A stretch of DNA of 64,000 bases, from positions 29,935-93,934 of the forward strand of contig NCEE01000028.1 in NCBI GenBank assembly GCA_002280555.1. Direction: 5' to 3'. Made by a program: the position numbers and the translations under genes. Each line of letters starts with the position of its first letter. Positions within the stretch are counted from its first letter, which is position 1. The notes under the pieces are model-generated. The model saw nothing but the letters and a program-made list of their open reading frames with translations, ran no database searches and had not been told where the DNA came from. This DNA is from Sphingomonas sp. 32-62-10. GTDB lineage: Bacteria > Pseudomonadota > Alphaproteobacteria > Sphingomonadales > Sphingomonadaceae. This document shows positions 57,969-64,000 of this stretch, one piece after another.

Positions 57969-59666
57969 TCAGGCGGCGATCGCCAAATCATATCGCACCC
58001 GATCGCGGCCTTCGGATTTGGCGGCGAACAGCGCGCGATCAGCCCGGCGATAGAGTTTCTTCCAGTCAATGTCGGTGGCCAGTGGGCCCGTGCTTGCGCC
58101 GATGCTGGCCGTAACGGTCAGATCGAAGGGCATGCGTTCGGCGCGCAACCGATCAAGGATCGTCGCGGCGTCAATCGCGCGATTGGCGGGCAGCAGGACC
58201 GCGAACTCCTCGCCACCGATCCTCGCCACCAGCCCCTCGGCAGGGATTGATGCGCGCAACGCCCGAGCGAACACGCGCAACACCTCGTCGCCGCCATCAT
58301 GGCCAATCGTTTCGTTGACCGCCTTGAAATGATCTAGGTCCGCGATCAACAGAACATGATCCCCCGTCTGGCCGATCGCCCGGGCCAAAAATGACCGGCG
58401 GTTGAGCAGCCCGGTCAGCGGATCGGTATCTGCAAGCGCTCGAGCGGCGAGTTCGCGGACGCGCGCATCGTCTCGCTCACGACTGAGCAGGCGGACGCGA
58501 TAGGAAATCGCGAACGATGACAATAACGCTTCGCTCGTCATTGCCATAATCGTCGAGTTATCGACCCAGAAGCTCCAGTTGATGAAGTTCAGGCCATTGG
58601 CAACGCGAAGCCCGGCAAAGATGATCGGCGCGGCCCAGGCGATGGTAACCACCCAGAAATAGCGGCTTCTGGTCGTCCATGCCCGCCACAATATAGGGGG
58701 GACAAGCGCCACGACGCCGATAAAGGACATCACAAAAATCCGCTGCAGCATGAATGCCTGCCAAGGGACGAGCAGCGCGAACATCACCGCGCTGGCGATC
58801 AGCGCGCCGCAGACAAGCATGATGACGGGGGAAAGCCACCCCGCGCAGACTTCCGGTTCGAAATAGGCGCGGGCAAACAGCAGCGCGAGGCTCGCTGAAA
58901 CCCCGAGCATCAGATAGTTGATCTTGACCCGGACCAAATCGGGCAGATCGGGCCAGATCCACGCCAGCGCGCCCGATGATGACAGCGCATAGACCGCAAG
59001 CGATGCGACCATCAGACAGTAAATGAGCTGGAAGGGGTGCCGCAACGCCCGCCACATCGCCAGGTTATGCAGGATCAGCGCCACGCATAGCCCGCCAAAT
59101 GCCGAATAAAGTGCCGCCATGAACAGGTTGAGTGTCGCACTTTCGCCCGGTTCGGTAATTTGGGCGCCGACCACAATACCGCGGGGATTCCCCGATCCTT
59201 CGATCTTCCAAAGCAGTTGGACAAGGGGTGTCGCGCGCGCGGGCAGCACTTGTTCGACAATCGCGCCAAGCTGCAAGTGGCGCGAAATCTCATGCTTGGC
59301 CATCGGCAGCGCGATAATCACCCCGTCGGCATAGCGCCCGTAGAGGATCGAGCGATCCTGCGTTGTCGCCGATGTGCGCACGGCCGCCGGCATCGAGGGG
59401 CTCGACCATTTCGGCAAAACAGGGGCGATTACCCAGAAATCGCCGGGGCCGAAACTGGTTTGCCGCGTTCGGCAATCGAAACGGGCGGTCGCGGCGAATA
59501 GCTGCCTGGCTACATCGCCCTTGACGGCACGCTTGACGCATAGGTCAAGCGGTGGGTTGCTGAGGCCATTCTGTGCCCGCGCTGGCGCCGAGGAAAGCGC
59601 CATCGCCAATGCGGCGAAAACCAGGGCCAAGATGCGCCGACAGAGGAAAGAACGCCCGAATTCCAT
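57969..59666 (-). CDS. Diguanylate cyclase with 7TM-DISM sensory module
   Basis: 565 residues. Signal peptide (LALVFAALAMALSSAPARAQ), a periplasmic region (about 35-185), seven transmembrane helices (about 190-385, 7TMR-DISM) and a C-terminal GGDEF domain (DTDPLTGLLNRRSFLARA, DLDHFKAVNETIGHDGGDEVL, active site RIGGEEFAVLLP). GGEEF is intact, so cyclic-di-GMP synthesis is expected. The inhibitory RxxD I-site five residues upstream is replaced (PAEG), so product inhibition is probably lost. A short coiled linker joins sensor and cyclase. Confidence 0.88.
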   Translation of the reverse strand: MEFGRSFLCRRILALVFAALAMALSSAPARAQNGLSNPPLDLCVKRAVKGDVARQLFAATARFDCRTRQTSFGPGDFWVIAPVLPKWSSPSMPAAVRTSATTQDRSILYGRYADGVIIALPMAKHEISRHLQLGAIVEQVLPARATPLVQLLWKIEGSGNPRGIVVGAQITEPGESATLNLFMAALYSAFGGLCVALILHNLAMWRALRHPFQLIYCLMVASLAVYALSSSGALAWIWPDLPDLVRVKINYLMLGVSASLALLFARAYFEPEVCAGWLSPVIMLVCGALIASAVMFALLVPWQAFMLQRIFVMSFIGVVALVPPILWRAWTTRSRYFWVVTIAWAAPIIFAGLRVANGLNFINWSFWVDNSTIMAMTSEALLSSFAISYRVRLLSRERDDARVRELAARALADTDPLTGLLNRRSFLARAIGQTGDHVLLIADLDHFKAVNETIGHDGGDEVLRVFARALRASIPAEGLVARIGGEEFAVLLPANRAIDAATILDRLRAERMPFDLTVTASIGASTGPLATDIDWKKLYRRADRALFAAKSEGRDRVRYDLAIAA

Positions 59667-59763
59667 TCCATCGGCGGTAACTGACTATAGCAAAGATAAT
59701 GTAAAGATGGGCCGACCGGCGGAAGGACGTGCGCCTATCCGTCGGCCGGCCCGGCCTTATGCG

Positions 59764-60108
59764 TCAGCGCGATGCGTTTGCGCCGTTAACCACGGCGATT
59801 TGGATGGTGCCCGTTGCTGCCGCAACGCGCTGATCGAGCTGGCGGCGCGCATCGGCGAGGGCAGCGTCGCGGCAGGCGTCGGCACCGCGCGTGAACAGTA
59901 CGCCGCGACGATACGCAGGTTCGCACACGCGGTTGGCGGCGTGGATCAGCCGCGCATCGATGCGCGCACGACCTTCGACCGAGCGCAGATCGGCACGATT
60001 GATGATGACAGTGCGGCTTTCCCGAACGACGGTTTGCGCGAGAACGGGTGTCGAGATGGCGATAGCTGCAAGCGAAATTGCAGACAGCACAATGGCTTTG
60101 GTAAACAT
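59764..60108 (-). CDS. UrcA-family periplasmic protein
   Basis: 114 residues with a signal peptide ending STPVLAQT. The mature part has the UrcA pattern: R-x-V-x-I-N-RADLRS..GRARIDARLIHAANRVCEPAYRR..., two cysteines positioned for a disulfide, and DAALADARRQLDQRVAAA. The family is common in sphingomonads and Caulobacterales and is of unknown function. A good GGAG precedes the ATG. Confidence 0.8.
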   Translation of the reverse strand: MFTKAIVLSAISLAAIAISTPVLAQTVVRESRTVIINRADLRSVEGRARIDARLIHAANRVCEPAYRRGVLFTRGADACRDAALADARRQLDQRVAAATGTIQIAVVNGANASR

Positions 60109-60287
60109 GGGTGATCTCCTGGGGATAGGGCGAACATGTCCGCGGTCTGCGCCGCGCGACGCCGTCCCCCTAGGCGCGAGACGAGTCAGGCGCGTGACCG
60201 GTCAGCGACACGCCTGGGAAGAAATTACGACAGTTATGCTGCCATAGTGTCGCCGATCTGACACATCGCGCCCACCCCGGCACCCAC

Positions 60288-60317
60288 AAAAAAGGGCGGC
60301 CCGAAGGACCGCCCTTT
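60288..60317 (-). terminator. Intrinsic terminator of clpA
   Basis: Minus-strand stem AAAGGGCGG / CCGCCCTTT (60309-60317 with 60291-60299), loop TCCTTCGGG, followed by TTTTTTG. 30 bases after the clpA stop. Confidence 0.85.
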
Positions 60318-60346
60318 GATTGTTTCAACTGATTGAGGTCGAAGAG

Positions 60347-62662
<2,316 letters not shown>

Positions 62663-62783
62663 TATCGTAACTCCAAACGGACCGTCAGGCGACGGTCCTT
62701 TCCAGCTATGTTGGAAGGCGCGCCCTCCGCATCAAGCACTTGACAAACTTCCGCCCCGAACGGCTTCGAAGGCGAAAACCCTG

Positions 62784-62981
62784 TCACCGTCTGAATAACG
62801 CATCCGCGCTTGCGCGATGGTTAACGGCTTTTGACAAATGTCGCTTGGTGCGCTCGATCTCTGCGGTCAGCGCGGTAATGCGCGCCTCCAGCTCCTCGAC
62901 CGAAAACGGGTCGAGCTCCAGTCGGGCAAGCGCGTCCAGCGGATCGCTCGCCCGACGCGGCAAATTCTCGTCGGGCTCCAT
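62784..62981 (-). CDS. DUF1192-family small protein
   Basis: 65-residue protein (MEPDENLPRRASDPLDALARLELDPFSVEELEARITALTAEIERTKRHL). The pattern DPLxxLxxxDLxxxSVxELExRIxxLxxEIxR is that of DUF1192, a short coiled-coil protein found across alphaproteobacteria. ATG 62981 is preferred, and the longer frame to 63260 is antisense to the next gene. Head to head with the quinone oxidoreductase. Confidence 0.85.
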   Translation of the reverse strand: MEPDENLPRRASDPLDALARLELDPFSVEELEARITALTAEIERTKRHLSKAVNHRASADALFRR

Positions 62982-63069
62982 AGGCGACAACGTTGACCCG
63001 CACGACCCGCGTGTCAATAAGGCCAGCGGGGCTTTTTCCAGCGACAATCGCAAAAGGGCGGTGGATTCC

Positions 63070-64000
63070 ATGAGCGCGATTCCCGAAACCATGCCGGACA
63101 TCATGACCGCGATCGATCCGGCTGCGCCCGGCGGACCGGAGGTGCTGGTGCCGGTGGTCCGCCCGATCCCGGTGCCGGGCGCGGGCGAAGTGCTGATCCG
63201 CGTGGCGGCTGCCGGGGTAAACCGGCCCGATGTGCTCCAGCGCAAGGGGCTGTACCCCATGCCGCCTGGCGCGCCGTCGATCCTGGGGCTGGAACTGGCC
63301 GGTACGGTGGTGGCGCTGGGCGAGGGGGTTGAGCGCGAAATGCTGGGCCAGCCGGTCTGCGCGCTGGTCCGTGGCGGGGCCTATGCCGATTTCGCCGTCG
63401 CGCCGGTCGGCACTTGCCTGCCTGTGCCCGCCGCGATCAGCATGGTCGAGGCAGCGGCGATCCCCGAAACGCTGTTCACCGTGTGGACCAATGTGTTCGA
63501 GCGCGGGTACGCGAGCGAGGGCGATACCGTGCTTGTGCACGGCGGCACCAGCGGCATCGGCACGATGGCGATTGCGTTGGGCACCATCTTCGGTTTGCGC
63601 GTGATCGTGACGGCGGGGTCGGACGAGAAATGCGCTGCGGCAATGGCGCTCGGCGCGGCGCACGCAATCAACTACAACACGCGGGATTTCGTCGCCGAGG
63701 TGAAGGCGTTCACCGGCGGGGCGGGGTGTGCGGTGGTGCTCGACATGGTGGGCGGAGACTATGTGCCGCGCAACCTGCAGTGCCTCGCCGATGACGGCCG
63801 CCATGTCTCAATCGCGGTGCAGGGCGGCATGATGGCGACGATCCCGATCTTCGAGGTAATGCGCCGCCGCCTGACGCTCACCGGATCGACGCTGCGCCCC
63901 CGCGACCTGGATTTCAAATCAATGGTGGCCGACGAGCTCGCCCGAAACGTGTGGCCGCATGTCGAGGCGGGGCGGCTGAAACCGGTGATCGACAAGACCT
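63070..64000 (+). CDS. NAD(P)H-quinone oxidoreductase (zinc-less MDR), 3' end outside window
   Basis: Starts MSAIPETMPDIMTAIDPAAPGGPEVL and runs open to the window end (310 residues shown; the family is about 325-335). GEVLIRVAAAGVNRPDVLQRKGLYP and the Rossmann VLVHGGTSGIGTMAI (NADPH binding) mark the QOR / PIG3-like branch of medium-chain dehydrogenases, which lacks zinc. It probably reduces quinones or enones. The usual DUF1192-QOR head-to-head arrangement is seen. Confidence 0.9.
   Translation, partial: MSAIPETMPDIMTAIDPAAPGGPEVLVPVVRPIPVPGAGEVLIRVAAAGVNRPDVLQRKGLYPMPPGAPSILGLELAGTVVALGEGVEREMLGQPVCALVRGGAYADFAVAPVGTCLPVPAAISMVEAAAIPETLFTVWTNVFERGYASEGDTVLVHGGTSGIGTMAIALGTIFGLRVIVTAGSDEKCAAAMALGAAHAINYNTRDFVAEVKAFTGGAGCAVVLDMVGGDYVPRNLQCLADDGRHVSIAVQGGMMATIPIFEVMRRRLTLTGSTLRPRDLDFKSMVADELARNVWPHVEAGRLKPVIDKT

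Noticed and set aside
62663..62783. Heat-shock (sigma-32) promoter upstream of clpA
   Set aside because: A CTTGAT-like -35 is present, but no convincing -10 at the right spacing could be identified by eye.

Overview
The window is high-GC DNA from an alphaproteobacterium, most likely a member of the Sphingomonadaceae (Sphingomonas, Sphingopyxis and relatives). The evidence is a MucR regulator next to Fur, rimI and tsaB; an UrcA-family periplasmic protein; a perfect alphaproteobacterial GTTC-N7-GTTC SOS box; and the order trmB-metK-lnt / corC-ybeY-phoH-miaB. No rRNA, tRNA or CRISPR array was seen. The assignment is inference from gene content, not a database result.

Layout. 0-9.9 kb, mostly minus strand: end of a ROK sugar kinase, trmB (broken), metK, lnt, a small insert (VOC protein, winged-helix regulator, PQQ-type sugar dehydrogenase), a candidate structured RNA, then corC-ybeY with a vapBC module wedged before phoH. 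10-12.3 kb: small accessory patch with a decayed parDE, an AT-richer orphan gene, a duplicated 3' end of miaB and a lipoprotein. 12.35-20 kb: miaB, a Cys-tailed membrane protein, plsC, fur, mucR, rimI, tsaB, ompH/skp, a broken nitroreductase and nfu. 20-30 kb: Asp/Asn hydroxylase, M16 peptidase, peroxiredoxin, acyl-CoA ligase broken by a 56-bp tandem duplication, ggt, pyrD. 30-36.4 kb: the complete SUF iron-sulfur operon (Rrf2 regulator, sufB, small periplasmic protein, sufC, sufD, sufS, sufT, sufA). 36.4-47.6 kb: membrane proteins, broken maoC, gntK, an SDR, the leucine/isovalerate degradation genes mccA, mccB and ivd, a GIY-YIG gene and an amino-acid permease. 47.7-48.9 kb: SOS-box-headed nuclease toxin and probable immunity gene. 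49.2-51.9 kb: acnA with a frameshifting gap. 52-55.9 kb: AT-rich TonB-receptor and mannose-lectin island, flanked by remnants of a REP-associated tyrosine transposase and an IS6-family element. 56-64 kb: fadD, a GGDEF enzyme, UrcA, clpA, DUF1192 and a quinone oxidoreductase running off the end.

Three patterns cut across the annotation. (1) At least eleven inverted-repeat (REP-like) elements of several families are scattered here. Several lie inside or across reading frames without breaking them: within sufC, at the 5' end of sufS, at the 3' end of the suf regulator, within mccB and over the stop of the GIY-YIG gene. One element also supplies the ribosome binding site of sufD. This resembles the Rickettsia palindromic element phenomenon, and a decayed REP-associated transposase gene lies in the same window. 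(2) Four otherwise recognisable genes (trmB, rutE-like, maoC, acnA) each lack an internal block and change frame at the junction, and a fifth carries a perfect tandem duplication. This is either unusual gene decay or an assembly problem, and read mapping is needed before calling any of them dead. (3) Toxin-type genes are frequent: vapBC inside a housekeeping operon, a double-amber parDE, and a DNA-damage-controlled endonuclease with its immunity partner.
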